A stretch of 64,000 nucleotides of DNA from a virus: positions 1 to 64,000 of the IMG/VR virus record IMGVR_UViG_3300035701_000010; one strand, 5' to 3'. Below are positions 49,769 through 57,599 of this stretch, piece by piece. Each line of letters begins with the position of its first letter. Within the stretch, counting starts at the first letter, position 1. The notes below the pieces were generated by a model that saw nothing but the letters and a program-made list of their open reading frames with translations, was not told the DNA's origin and ran no database searches. The translations under genes and the position numbers were made by a program.

Positions 49769-49956
49769 TATTCCTCCTTGGTGTTGAAACTCAAAAGGGT
49801 TTGTTCAGTCATTTCCATATCATCTACCTCTATTCCATCAATTGTTGAAATGAATCCGTAGTCCATCTCATTCACGCACTTGGTCAATTCTGTAACCGTT
49901 TTGGGTTCTTCATGTCTAAAACCGAGTTTGATTGTGACATAGACGGTTGATTTCAT
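49768..49956 (-). CDS. Hypothetical protein, 62 aa
   Basis: Begins MKSTVYVTIKLGFRHEEPKT; alternating beta strands with an acidic end. Overlaps its neighbours by one to four bases on each side. Unknown function. Confidence 0.5.
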   Translation of the reverse strand: MKSTVYVTIKLGFRHEEPKTVTELTKCVNEMDYGFISTIDGIEVDDMEMTEQTLLSFNTKEE

Positions 49957-50261
49957 GCTTCTTCTCCTTTCTTTATTTGTTGGTCAATCTCAAAAATCAG
50001 ATCTCTTAAATTCTTCATCGCCTTTTTCACAAAAAATGGAAATTTACTCCAACCGGAGTGGCAACAAGCTTCCCATAAAAGCATAGTCATTAAAAAGTAA
50101 GATTTAAAGATAGGATCTTTTCGTATCATCTTATTTAACAAGAAAAGATGATACGTTTCTTCAGGTTCCAGTTCTATATCTGGCATGTTAGAACTGATAA
50201 GATTTTCTACTCCTTCATAAGCTTCAATCGCTTCAATCAGTTGTTGTTGTGTCATTCCCAT
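49953..50261 (-). CDS. Hypothetical helical protein, 102 aa
   Basis: Begins MGMTQQQLIEAIEAYEGVEN; helical with aromatic residues (YFLMTMLLWEACCHSGWSKF). Overlaps the coiled-coil gene end by 29 bases. Unknown. Confidence 0.5.
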   Translation of the reverse strand: MGMTQQQLIEAIEAYEGVENLISSNMPDIELEPEETYHLFLLNKMIRKDPIFKSYFLMTMLLWEACCHSGWSKFPFFVKKAMKNLRDLIFEIDQQIKKGEEA

Positions 50262-50481
50262 TTTTCTTCTTTCTCCTTTTGGGGATAGATAGGTGTCTTA
50301 TTTCCATGTTGAGCAAACTCAGTTTTTCTTTCAGCGCATCGGCTTTCGCTTGCATAATTCTCATCTTCTTTTCAAATTCATTCACCTGTCGTACCGAAGC
50401 TTGAAGATCAATTTTCAACTTTCGCATTTGTTCTACCAATGCTCTAACTTTCAGCCACCGCTCTTTTATATCTATAATCAT
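50233..50481 (-). CDS. Coiled-coil protein, 82 aa
   Basis: Begins MIIDIKERWLKVRALVEQMR; a continuous heptad-like helix to about residue 65, then a KRRKKKNGN basic tail. First gene after a promoter at 50505-50533. Unknown. Confidence 0.5.
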   Translation of the reverse strand: MIIDIKERWLKVRALVEQMRKLKIDLQASVRQVNEFEKKMRIMQAKADALKEKLSLLNMEIRHLSIPKRRKKKNGNDTTTTD

Positions 50482-50504
50482 AGGGGTGCCCTAAAACTAG
50501 GTAA

Positions 50505-50533
50505 ATGCTACCATAACGATTTGTTTGATGCCA
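50505..50533 (-). promoter_or_regulatory. Phage promoter, TGGCAT-type -35
   Basis: TGGCAT and TAGCAT with 17-base spacer; TTGC precedes the -35 and TATGG precedes the -10, matching the promoter at 52622-52650 closely. Confidence 0.6.
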
Positions 50534-50568
50534 GCAAAAACCATAGGCTTTCTGTGAAAGCTTTGAGT

Positions 50569-50895
50569 CTACAAGTTAACAAATCGCATAGGTTCTCTGT
50601 TTACCACTTCTAATTTTTCTCTAGTTCTAGATTCATTCAAGGTGGCAAGAGTGGCCGCACAGGTGGATAGGGCAACGGCATCGCGTCTAATATCGTCTGC
50701 ACGCAGATACATCCTGATATTATTTTTCCCTTCCATATCTTTTCTCACTTCAGAAACTCTTGCTTCTCTTACTTCAGAGAGATGTCTTGAAATACTTTCT
50801 ATCAGAAGTCCGACAGCCATGTTTGCCGTGAAAATCATCGCTTCGAAATCTAACTTCGCAACATCGGCACATAAATCATTCTTTGTATTGTTCAT
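50569..50895 (-). CDS. Hypothetical helical protein, 108 aa
   Basis: Begins MNNTKNDLCADVAKLDFEAM after GGAGGACAAAAA. Helical throughout, with TREKLEVVNREPMRFVNL at the end. No motif. The ATG overlaps the zinc protein stop. Confidence 0.5.
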   Translation of the reverse strand: MNNTKNDLCADVAKLDFEAMIFTANMAVGLLIESISRHLSEVREARVSEVRKDMEGKNNIRMYLRADDIRRDAVALSTCAATLATLNESRTREKLEVVNREPMRFVNL

Positions 50896-51593
50896 TTTTT
50901 GTCCTCCTCTAATTCTTTTTTAGCCATTTCATGGAGTGTGGGTTGAAGAGCCGCCCCGATGTTATGAAGCTGCTCTATGGTCGGCGCAGGATGATCTATT
51001 AATTTTTCTAATCCTGCACTGTGAATACAAGGTCCGCAAATGTTAAATTGATTTGAGAGAAAGATGGTGTTGATAAAGAGAGGAATTTTTAGATCAGAAT
51101 GTAAATTTTTAAAAAGTGTCTTGACAGTCTCCTCTCCAAACTGTTCTTTCACCACATTCAAAATAAAGGTGAATATTGGTAAATCTTTTTCTGTCATGAA
51201 CTTTTTGATCTTGGTATGAAATTCAGGATCAAAAAAGTGGGTGGGTTCGTCAATGAGGGAAAGTTTTTCCAGAGTGATTGCCATCTTGAGATAGAAGTCT
51301 CTTACATCTATTCCCTCTTTTTTGCAACAGAAACATTTAGGAGCATTGAAGACAAATTCTTCCTTACGGCTTCTGTTCATCTTACGATCTTTTTTCTGCT
51401 CCGCTTTGATTTCTGGGGTGACTTTCTTTTGAATTTGTTCTTTTATGAACTTCTCATTCAAAGCTGCTGCTTCAGGGTGAATTTTGCAGATGCGATCCTT
51501 TGGATTGATCGGAACTGTAGATCGTCGATTGAGTACATGACCACAAAGTGAACAGGTTACGGTTTTTGGTCTAAACAATCCTTTCTTTTCCAT
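50892..51593 (-). CDS. Cys-rich hypothetical protein, 233 aa
   Basis: Begins MEKKGLFRPKTVTCSLCGHV with C-x2-C, has CFCCKKEGIDVRDFY near 87 and CGPCIHSAG near 192. A basic central region (KAEQKKDRKMNRSRKEE) suggests nucleic-acid contact. Possible multi-zinc protein. Function unknown. Confidence 0.55.
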   Translation of the reverse strand: MEKKGLFRPKTVTCSLCGHVLNRRSTVPINPKDRICKIHPEAAALNEKFIKEQIQKKVTPEIKAEQKKDRKMNRSRKEEFVFNAPKCFCCKKEGIDVRDFYLKMAITLEKLSLIDEPTHFFDPEFHTKIKKFMTEKDLPIFTFILNVVKEQFGEETVKTLFKNLHSDLKIPLFINTIFLSNQFNICGPCIHSAGLEKLIDHPAPTIEQLHNIGAALQPTLHEMAKKELEEDKK

Positions 51594-51608
51594 CTCGTCC
51601 TCCTTTTA

Positions 51609-52016
51609 TTATATAGGATCAAACCCATAAACTTCTTTTACAAGGTATCTCATTTCTTGAATAAGGAAATATTTCCGGGCTACATCAGACGGAACTTTTT
51701 TGGGATAATCTCCTATCTGGATCATACTTCCTATCCTCCAGCATGGACAAATGGTTGTGATATGAAATTGATGAAAGAATTGCGTTTCGTCATAACCTGA
51801 TAGGAAGTTGACTAGGTTAGAAAGTCCTAGGCATGTGGCTTTGCATAATCTATCTCTATCCCAAGATGTAATTAGCTGATGCCATTTTTGAAATGGACAT
51901 GTAGAAAGGAATTCAGAATCTTTTTTAGTAGCAACAAACCATTCTCTGGCTAGTTGATCTCTTTCTTTAAGAACACTGTCTATAGCCTCTCGTATTTCTA
52001 TATATTTCACTTCCAT
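51609..52016 (-). CDS. Hypothetical Cys/His-containing protein, 135 aa
   Basis: Start at ATG 52016 behind GAGGAGGGATAAG. Begins MEVKYIEIREAIDSVLKERD, with CPFQKWH, CKATCLG and ICPCWR. No family recognised; immediately downstream of the 21-residue peptide. Confidence 0.55.
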   Translation of the reverse strand: MEVKYIEIREAIDSVLKERDQLAREWFVATKKDSEFLSTCPFQKWHQLITSWDRDRLCKATCLGLSNLVNFLSGYDETQFFHQFHITTICPCWRIGSMIQIGDYPKKVPSDVARKYFLIQEMRYLVKEVYGFDPI

Positions 52017-52030
52017 CTTATCCCTCCTCA

Positions 52031-52096
52031 TCAGTTTAGAAGAATAGCGGCCATGATCCAGAATCCTAACCAGAACCATGCTTGTCTTCTTGCCAT
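52031..52096 (-). CDS. 21-aa membrane peptide
   Basis: Excellent RBS AAGGAGGTGACTT before ATG 52096. The peptide MARRQAWFWLGFWIMAAILL plus one residue is one Trp-rich hydrophobic helix with a basic start. Its stop is 15 bases before the next start. Could be a membrane peptide or a regulatory leader. Confidence 0.45.
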   Translation of the reverse strand: MARRQAWFWLGFWIMAAILLN

Positions 52097-52124
52097 AAGT
52101 CACCTCCTTTTAAGAGATTATAGT

Positions 52125-52283
52125 TTATTTCTCAGTCCTTTCGATGTCTATGTAAAATCTTTTTTTGTCATCCGATGTATAAGCACTCAAGATTACCCAT
52201 TTAATAACAGGATTAGAAAATATTTCAATTTCTGCGTCCATCGGAACCTCTGCCAAATCTTGAAGTAACTCTTTTTTGTTCAT
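52125..52283 (-). CDS. Hypothetical protein, 52 aa
   Basis: ATG at 52283. Begins MNKKELLQDLAEVPMDAEIE and continues as a compact alpha/beta domain (WVILSAYTSDDKKRF). The pattern LLQDLAEVPMDAEI suits small phage proteins resembling DNA-binding accessory domains. Unknown. Confidence 0.5.
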   Translation of the reverse strand: MNKKELLQDLAEVPMDAEIEIFSNPVIKWVILSAYTSDDKKRFYIDIERTEK

Positions 52284-52294
52284 CTTTACTCCTT

Positions 52295-52588
52295 TTATTC
52301 GTCATCTTTGTCTTCTGGCTGAACAGATTTGGGACTGTCAAATCGTAGGTTGGCTGTGAATCCTATTGCAGATTCACGTCTCAGAACGGCTCTTACAAAA
52401 GCCAGATTAGTACGAAAAATTTCCACGCTGCCATCCTTATTGGTCAATCCAGGACGTCCCAAATACCTTTCCACATCCCCTTGTCGTCTAGCGCAATGAA
52501 TACACTGGTTGAAAAATCCGATCTTTTGTTTCATTTTTTCATCAGGATCAAACTCTTCATCGCAATCCCTACACTTCAAATGCATCAT
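52295..52588 (-). CDS. Zinc-ribbon protein, 97 aa
   Basis: HLKCRDCDEEFDPDEKM and FNQCIHCARRQGD supply two CxxC knuckles about 20 residues apart; the C-terminal half is Arg-rich then acidic. An in-frame GTG lies one codon upstream. First gene after a good promoter. Confidence 0.6.
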   Translation of the reverse strand: MMHLKCRDCDEEFDPDEKMKQKIGFFNQCIHCARRQGDVERYLGRPGLTNKDGSVEIFRTNLAFVRAVLRRESAIGFTANLRFDSPKSVQPEDKDDE

Positions 52589-52621
52589 CACCCCCCTGTC
52601 ATAAAAGGTTAGCTATGGGTA

Positions 52622-52650
52622 ACTATACCATAGCGAATTAGATGATGCCA
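52622..52650 (-). promoter_or_regulatory. Phage promoter, TGGCAT-type -35
   Basis: TGGCAT and TATAGT with 17-base spacer; GCTATGG directly precedes the -10. Lies in the gap between the 52671 gene end and the 52588 start. Confidence 0.7.
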
Positions 52651-52670
52651 GCAAAATACTACCCTATTCC

Positions 52671-52973
52671 CTACCAGCCATACCACTCAAAAGGAAAAGC
52701 TTTTTTCCTGAGTTCACTATCTTTCTTCCTATCTCTCTTCCTAAAGGCTTCAACATCTACTTTTTCTAGGTTAGAATGAGTTTCGAAATAACAATCTGCT
52801 GCGAGCTCAAAAACATCAGATCGTTTGATACTTTTAGACATGTCTGGTCTTCCCATTTCGTCAGATAGAATCTCATCGCCAATGGCTTGCCAGACTGCTC
52901 TCAAGCCGCGAATCCATCGCTCTTCTTGCGTAATCCCTTTCATTTCAAAGCTCTTTTTAATTTTTGCTTTCAT
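52671..52973 (-). CDS. Hypothetical protein, 100 aa
   Basis: Begins MKAKIKKSFEMKGITQEERW; helical and basic, with a KRDRKKDSELRKKAF segment. No motif. Ends at the promoter region. Confidence 0.5.
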   Translation of the reverse strand: MKAKIKKSFEMKGITQEERWIRGLRAVWQAIGDEILSDEMGRPDMSKSIKRSDVFELAADCYFETHSNLEKVDVEAFRKRDRKKDSELRKKAFPFEWYGW

Positions 52974-52983
52974 TTTTCACCTC

Positions 52984-53178
52984 CTATCTATTTCTTACTG
53001 CTTTGATAATCCATGCCCCGTCTTTGAGAGTAATGTCTTGTTCGGAAAGACCCCAAATCGCTTGCCTTTTTTCATAAACTCCAAGAAGATGAGTTTTGAC
53101 TCCTTCCGTTCCATGAACTAGAATTTCACTTTTCATGGAAGCTCTCTTAAGTTTCTTGATCAATTCTTCTGCCGTCAT
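52984..53178 (-). CDS. Hypothetical protein, 64 aa
   Basis: Begins MTAEELIKKLKRASMKSEIL; small alpha/beta domain ending WIIKAVRNR. Overlaps the next gene by four bases. Unknown. Confidence 0.5.
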   Translation of the reverse strand: MTAEELIKKLKRASMKSEILVHGTEGVKTHLLGVYEKRQAIWGLSEQDITLKDGAWIIKAVRNR

Positions 53179-53375
53179 TTTTCACCTCGCTTTTCTGCTT
53201 TAAGAATTTCTTCCCAAACATCTTCTCCAAGCCCTTCTGCTGAAGAATAGTTACCATCGGTGTAATAGTTGTGTTCTGGATCTGCATCGAGATCTTCTAT
53301 ATCAAAATCTATCTTGTGTCCGATGCTCCAGAAGCAGATAATCTCACCATCATCATTAGTCAGGGTAAGTTTCAC
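53175..53375 (-). CDS. Hypothetical acidic protein, 66 aa
   Basis: Begins MKLTLTNDDGEIICFWSIGH; acidic with DIEDLDADPEHNYYTDGN. Overlaps the zinc-ribbon gene end by 20 bases. Unknown. Confidence 0.5.
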   Translation of the reverse strand: MKLTLTNDDGEIICFWSIGHKIDFDIEDLDADPEHNYYTDGNYSSAEGLGEDVWEEILKAEKRGEK

Positions 53376-53574
53376 TTTGCTTATCCTCCTCTAATTCTAG
53401 AACACAAAAGATGGTTTGATGACAAAATTGACATTCTTTTTCTATCACGGTTAATGGTTCTGTTGACTTATCCAAGATAAAGATATTGGATTTTGAGCAA
53501 TGAGGGCAACTAGTGACGAAAGTTATGCCACTCGTTTCAGTAGATTGAACAGTTTGTTTTTCAGGAATCTTCAT
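53356..53574 (-). CDS. Zinc-ribbon protein, 72 aa
   Basis: TSCPHCSKSNIFILD and ECQFCHQTIFC form two CxxC knuckles about 26 residues apart. Acidic C-terminus. One base from the upstream stop. Confidence 0.6.
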   Translation of the reverse strand: MKIPEKQTVQSTETSGITFVTSCPHCSKSNIFILDKSTEPLTVIEKECQFCHQTIFCVLELEEDKQSETYPD

Positions 53575-53575
53575 T

Positions 53576-53869
53576 TCATACCTCCAATTTTTTAAATCCC
53601 ATTGTGGTGAGAAAAGCTTCTCCTAACGTTTCTTGAAATGAAGAGACCAACAGCCTGTAGAATGCTGGAGTATGGCTTGCTTCCATTTGCCAGATGGTAC
53701 CGTCGTCTTCTGCTTCAGGATTCAAATGAATCTCCATTCCCTGAGCATCGGCTATGAGAAAATAGTTTTTGCCTTCACCAATTAAGGGATCAGAGTCTGG
53801 TTCTTTAAACCTTTCTGCTCCAGCAAAGGCATACCAATCCGTTTTATCAAATTCTTTAAGATCCATCAT
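53576..53869 (-). CDS. Hypothetical protein, 97 aa
   Basis: Begins MMDLKEFDKTDWYAFAGAER after AAGGAGGACT. Acidic alpha/beta protein with a NYFLIADAQGMEIHLNPE strand pattern. No family recognised. Confidence 0.55.
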   Translation of the reverse strand: MMDLKEFDKTDWYAFAGAERFKEPDSDPLIGEGKNYFLIADAQGMEIHLNPEAEDDGTIWQMEASHTPAFYRLLVSSFQETLGEAFLTTMGFKKLEV

Positions 53870-53894
53870 AGTCCTCCTTTCAGATTATCATCAT

Positions 53895-54290
53895 CTAAGG
53901 CATTTCTTCTTCAAATTGCTCTTCTTTAAAAAGGATTGCTTCGCAGCCACAATAGAAATATTTTTGCTTTTTGGTCAATATAGAACCATCGATACATTGA
54001 TACTCGTCATCAAAAACTTCCATACAGACATTGTTTGGATAAAACTTTCCACAGTTCCAACACCAGAATCCAGATCCGCCACAGAGTTGTTTTTGATGTT
54101 TGTGGATAAATTCAGTGTTCGCCTTAGCACAGTCCGGACCCGTCTTTGTACACTCGCAAAAGTAATTCAGATCTTTACTTCCTGGACCGCAATGCGATCT
54201 TATCCACCATTCTTTTGGATCTTTGATTTGTTTTTCAATATACCAATTAACGATAAGACCTTGGTCATTTTTAAAATTTCCCTTTCTCAT
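53895..54290 (-). CDS. Cys-rich hypothetical protein, 131 aa
   Basis: Thirteen Cys, including HCGPGSKDLNYFCECTKTGP, FWCWNCGKFYPNNVC and YFYCGCEA. Probably two metal sites. Begins MRKGNFKNDQGLIVNWYIEK after GGAGGAAGTA. Unknown role. Confidence 0.55.
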   Translation of the reverse strand: MRKGNFKNDQGLIVNWYIEKQIKDPKEWWIRSHCGPGSKDLNYFCECTKTGPDCAKANTEFIHKHQKQLCGGSGFWCWNCGKFYPNNVCMEVFDDEYQCIDGSILTKKQKYFYCGCEAILFKEEQFEEEMP

Positions 54291-54388
54291 TACTTCCTCC
54301 CTCTTTCAATGTTCATGATCTCTGCCATCGCCATAAGATGGGCTACTAATCCCCTTCCTTTTGGAGGGGGCGTTGAACGATGCTCTGT

Positions 54389-54469
54389 TTATCTATGCCT
54401 GTTCTTTTCACGTTTCAATGCAGAAGCTTTCCGTTCTTCAAACGTTCCTCGACGCTTCGCTTGTCCCAT
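54389..54469 (-). CDS. 26-aa basic peptide (MGQAKRRG type)
   Basis: ATG at 54469. The peptide MGQAKRRGTFEERKASALKR continues six residues to a stop. Longer proteins beginning this way are common in bacteria and phages, so this may be a truncated relative. The 98 bases after its stop hold only a possible 14-codon frame. Confidence 0.45.
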   Translation of the reverse strand: MGQAKRRGTFEERKASALKREKNRHR

Positions 54470-54488
54470 TTAAAATGGTCACCTCCTT

Positions 54489-54686
54489 TTAATATTCTAC
54501 ATCCACGTTTGCCGCCCCATATTCCTGGCATCGCTTGCATTTTACACGATGTTTTGATTCAAAAGCTTCTCCAATTTCATCGGTGGGTGCGCCCATCGCT
54601 TGGGTCATTGGATCGTTTAGTAACGTATCCCAGAATTTTCTCACTTCTGGACACCCTGGGTCTACTGGAGTTATCCATCTTGCCAT
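54489..54686 (-). CDS. Small protein with CxxC, 65 aa
   Basis: Begins MARWITPVDPGCPEVRKFWD and has VKCKRCQEYG near the end. A lone CxxC plus upstream Cys may bind metal. Unknown. Confidence 0.5.
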   Translation of the reverse strand: MARWITPVDPGCPEVRKFWDTLLNDPMTQAMGAPTDEIGEAFESKHRVKCKRCQEYGAANVDVEY

Positions 54687-54687
54687 C

Positions 54688-54984
54688 TTAGTCTCCTTTT
54701 CTGTTTTTCTTGTAGTCTCTGGCCATTTCTTGGCACATCTTTCTTTCTCGTTTAAGGAATTCCTTTTCTTTCTTTTGGTATTCTTTGAAGCTGGCTTTCT
54801 GTTCCTTGGTCCTCACCAATCCATGCTTTTCATAGCATTTTGGATCGCCATACGAAGAACACTTGGGACATTCTTGACAGATGCAGTCATCTGTAAATTT
54901 CCCACAGACTTCGCATGGACGGTCTGGCGGATCAATATCATTCATGCTCACTCCTGGGGGTAAACTCCATCCAAAAATTCCCAT
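54688..54984 (-). CDS. Cys-rich zinc-binding-like protein, 98 aa
   Basis: RPCEVCGKFTDDCICQECPK gives a tight cluster of CxxC and CxC, followed by a charged coiled helix (KEYQKKEKEFLKRERKM). GGAGGTGACCT precedes ATG 54984. Confidence 0.6.
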   Translation of the reverse strand: MGIFGWSLPPGVSMNDIDPPDRPCEVCGKFTDDCICQECPKCSSYGDPKCYEKHGLVRTKEQKASFKEYQKKEKEFLKRERKMCQEMARDYKKNRKGD

Positions 54985-54999
54985 AGGTCACCTCCTTTC

Positions 55000-55239
55000 T
55001 TATTTTTCTTCTGTTAACTCTCGTGTGAGTTGCCTTCTTATATCATCATCAACGGATTGGCCCTCCGGCACTTCGTCATCTTTTTCGTCTGGACTTTCCG
55101 CAGGGTAGAAAGATTTCCATAGATACCCTTCCCATTTGATGTTACACTTTTCACATACCATTTCTACAGAGATGGTATGAGCAGCAGGGAAGAACTCTTC
55201 TTCTTCAACGCACTCTGTTCCACAATAAGGACACAACAT
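55000..55239 (-). CDS. Zinc-ribbon protein, 79 aa
   Basis: Begins MLCPYCGTECVEEEEFFPAA, with VCEKCNIKWEG near 30 as second knuckle. A strongly acidic/charged C-terminus follows. Similar in style to neighbouring ribbons. Confidence 0.6.
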   Translation of the reverse strand: MLCPYCGTECVEEEEFFPAAHTISVEMVCEKCNIKWEGYLWKSFYPAESPDEKDDEVPEGQSVDDDIRRQLTRELTEEK

Positions 55240-55255
55240 AGGTCAACTCCTTTCT

Positions 55256-55708
55256 TTATTTTCTCTCTTTTCGCCAGCGTTCAATGTATTCCTTTATTTC
55301 TTTTTTGAACGATTTTCTATAGTCCTCCTCTAAATTGGGTTTATCTCCAAAATTCCAAATCTCTATAAGGTCTTCAGCAAATGGATTAGTTTCCATTTCC
55401 GCTGCATAGAGATCAAAGACAGGAAAGAGGATGATTTGGCCAGACAATTCTGTTACGAAATCGAAATCCTCTATTCCTTTCTCGTATCCAGTAACGTATC
55501 TTGGTACTTCAATTCCTACGGTTTTCAGGTAGTCAATAATCCAATCAAAATAGATATCCTGGCAAGAAATATCGCTATCGATCCCCACCTTGTTCAGCCA
55601 ACCTTTTCTGGTGTGATGTTTTTCCAATTCGCGGACTTTGACTTTAAGAAAATCAAAGATTTTGTCCTGGTCCTGAGTAATCTTTTTGATCACAGTTTTT
55701 ACATCCAT
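55256..55708 (-). CDS. Hypothetical protein, 150 aa
   Basis: Begins MDVKTVIKKITQDQDKIFDF. Alpha/beta with acidic patches (LIEIWNFGDKPNLEEDY) and a basic helical end (EYIERWRKERK). No motif or family recognised. Confidence 0.55.
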   Translation of the reverse strand: MDVKTVIKKITQDQDKIFDFLKVKVRELEKHHTRKGWLNKVGIDSDISCQDIYFDWIIDYLKTVGIEVPRYVTGYEKGIEDFDFVTELSGQIILFPVFDLYAAEMETNPFAEDLIEIWNFGDKPNLEEDYRKSFKKEIKEYIERWRKERK

Positions 55709-55711
55709 ATC

Positions 55712-56065
55712 TCAACTCCTTTTTTTATGTTTCCATGGATCACACTTGTCATCACAGATGACCCTATAGAATTCAAGAAGCCCAAACCCGATGTTTTCAT
55801 TAACGACTTCAGAGATGAGCGGACTTTTGCAAGAACAGAACCAGATACGGTTGAAGTGGGCAGGGGCTAGAGTGTCACTGACCATGCAATGTTCTTTCCC
55901 GAAAACGATATGGTGAGCCACACGGTTGTCATCATCAAAGAATCCTTGGTCCAAATCTACAGCGAAGTATCGCCAATGCTTCTTGCATTTTTCACAAATG
56001 ACATCCGATTCAGGATAGAACTCACCATCTCTCAAATATGAACGATCAAGCTTCCATCTGGGCAT
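55712..56065 (-). CDS. Zinc-binding hypothetical protein, 117 aa
   Basis: VICEKCKKHWRYFAVDLDQG and WFCSCKSPLIS supply Cys pairs, with a terminal CDDKCDPW. GGAGACAATA precedes the ATG. Unknown. Confidence 0.55.
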   Translation of the reverse strand: MPRWKLDRSYLRDGEFYPESDVICEKCKKHWRYFAVDLDQGFFDDDNRVAHHIVFGKEHCMVSDTLAPAHFNRIWFCSCKSPLISEVVNENIGFGLLEFYRVICDDKCDPWKHKKRS

Positions 56066-56090
56066 TATTGTCTCCTATCCTTCTTTATGA

Positions 56091-56429
56091 TTAAAGTCCT
56101 TCTTTTTCAATCCGTTTGAGTTCATCAATAATTTTTGAATATTTCTTGGGGTTTTTGCTTGACAGAATTTTGATGATATAACGGTTGATAAAGCTGGTTT
56201 CATCATGCGTGTTGCCTTCATACTCTACAAGCCTTGTATATTCACAGTAATTGTCCCAAGGGTCATAAATTCCATCATAAAAGATTTCTGACTTCAGCCC
56301 GTCGAAGTCGGCTCGCGCAAAGGTATCTCCATAGTTGATGATGGCTTTGTTGATGAACGGTCTATACTTCTTGGTCAGATTCATCACGACCTGAAGTTGC
56401 TCTGATCGTTTCCTAACGTTAATCAGCAT
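56091..56429 (-). CDS. Hypothetical protein, 112 aa
   Basis: Begins MLINVRKRSEQLQVVMNLTK after GGAGACAATC. Helical and charged, with YCEYTRLVEYEGNTHDE. No motif; same RBS type as its neighbours. Confidence 0.5.
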   Translation of the reverse strand: MLINVRKRSEQLQVVMNLTKKYRPFINKAIINYGDTFARADFDGLKSEIFYDGIYDPWDNYCEYTRLVEYEGNTHDETSFINRYIIKILSSKNPKKYSKIIDELKRIEKEGL

Positions 56430-56441
56430 GATTGTCTCCTT

Positions 56442-56642
56442 TTAATACTCGCCGCCGTTTTCCCTCTTGTCAGCACATGAATTGCAATAATCGTACTCCG
56501 GTTTGATGATCACTGTTCTACCACATCCAGAACAGACTTTCTTCACTGATTTCAAGTGTGTTTTTCGGTAGAATTTCACCATTTCAGGATCATCCATGTT
56601 TTCCCACACGCCATAATTGTCGTCTATGAATACTCTGCTCAT
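56442..56642 (-). CDS. Zinc-ribbon protein, 66 aa
   Basis: KVCSGCGRTVIIKPEYDYCN then SCADKRENG form a CxxC/CxxC ribbon. Begins MSRVFIDDNYGVWENMDDPE. Starts right after the terminator at 56654-56682. Confidence 0.6.
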   Translation of the reverse strand: MSRVFIDDNYGVWENMDDPEMVKFYRKTHLKSVKKVCSGCGRTVIIKPEYDYCNSCADKRENGGEY

Positions 56643-56653
56643 GGTAGTCTCCT

Positions 56654-56682
56654 AAGAAAAGGGCGGACCTTGCGATCCGCCC
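56654..56682 (-). terminator. Rho-independent terminator
   Basis: GGGCGGA and TCCGCCC (7 bp) close on loop TCGCAAGG, followed on the minus strand by TTTTCTT. Ends the transcript of the gene stopping at 56705. Confidence 0.85.
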
Positions 56683-56704
56683 CCGATTCTATGGTAGATC
56701 TTGT

Positions 56705-56896
56705 TTACTTCTCGGTCAGCACCACCGTCACTTCATCAGGGATTTCCATGCCCTTTTTGAAGTACAGATTGCCGACCACTCCCTGCTCCATGTCCTCGAT
56801 GATGTAGGGGTGATAGCGTTTGCTGTCCACGCCCTTGTACTTCATGTTGACGGTCAGGGTGCTCTTGCCTTTCTTCGCCGGTGTTTTCTCAGCCAT
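56705..56896 (-). CDS. Hypothetical protein, 63 aa
   Basis: Begins MAEKTPAKKGKSTLTVNMKY after AAAGGAGAAGAGAA. Beta-rich after a basic N-terminus (NLYFKKGMEIPDEVTVVLTEK). It has its own terminator, so it may be a separately and highly expressed gene. A 13-codon frame starting at a preceding ATG overlaps its start. Confidence 0.65.
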   Translation of the reverse strand: MAEKTPAKKGKSTLTVNMKYKGVDSKRYHPYIIEDMEQGVVGNLYFKKGMEIPDEVTVVLTEK

Positions 56897-57005
56897 TTCT
56901 CTTCTCCTTTATCATTGTTTGTTTCAACATAACTCCACCTTAAGACTCTTCTTCACGCTCTCTGTTGGTTTCTTCCTATCGGGTTACTGGTTCGTCACCT
57001 CCTTT

Positions 57006-57206
57006 CTAGCCCTGATACTTCGGGTCAGGGTTTGGAATTTCAGTCGCGCTTAAGTAATAGATCTTCTTCAATTCCTCCTTTGTCTCACAAGAATAGAATG
57101 TAATGGGGACCCACTCGTCATCCAAATTCGGCTGAATATGACTAGTCGAAAAGAAGAAACGTTCTGTTTCTTCGGAACCACCATCCGCAAAAACAATCAA
57201 TCTCAT
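57006..57206 (-). CDS. Hypothetical protein, 66 aa
   Basis: Start at ATG 57206 behind AAAGGAGAAGTAAG, far better than upstream starts. Begins MRLIVFADGGSEETERFFFS; beta/alpha with an acidic end. Unknown function. Confidence 0.55.
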   Translation of the reverse strand: MRLIVFADGGSEETERFFFSTSHIQPNLDDEWVPITFYSCETKEELKKIYYLSATEIPNPDPKYQG

Positions 57207-57220
57207 CTTACTTCTCCTTT

Positions 57221-57586
57221 CTATGCAAGGTTCACCTTGGTGTGACACCCTGCTCCTTTCTTTCTCCAAATGAGTTTGCTCGCTACCCATTCCAAAAGGC
57301 GATAGTAGAGTTTGTACCGCCCCCTGAAAGGTCCGTATGTTTGACACATGAGCTCTGTAAGGTCCAACAGAGCCATCTCCATACTCTCTTCGAGACTCTG
57401 TTGGTCGTCAGACCAGAGTGGCTTATTGGGATCAGGATCTTTCCATGCATCTGTTTCCCACGGGTCTTTGGTTTTCAAAAATTGGGCGATGGCTTCATCC
57501 CGCTCTTCCTCGCTGATGAGCCCGCTTAGACAGGCCCAATCCGCGTCAATCCGTTCTCCACCTGGATCCAATCCAATTCTTCCCAT
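57221..57586 (-). CDS. Hypothetical protein, 121 aa
   Basis: Begins MGRIGLDPGGERIDADWACL. An acidic N-terminal half (KDPWETDAWKDPDPNKP) and a basic C-terminal half (KLYYRLLEWVASKLIWRKKG). No motif recognised; GGAGGATAAAG precedes the ATG. Confidence 0.55.
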   Translation of the reverse strand: MGRIGLDPGGERIDADWACLSGLISEEERDEAIAQFLKTKDPWETDAWKDPDPNKPLWSDDQQSLEESMEMALLDLTELMCQTYGPFRGRYKLYYRLLEWVASKLIWRKKGAGCHTKVNLA

Positions 57587-57599
57587 CTTTATCCTCCTC

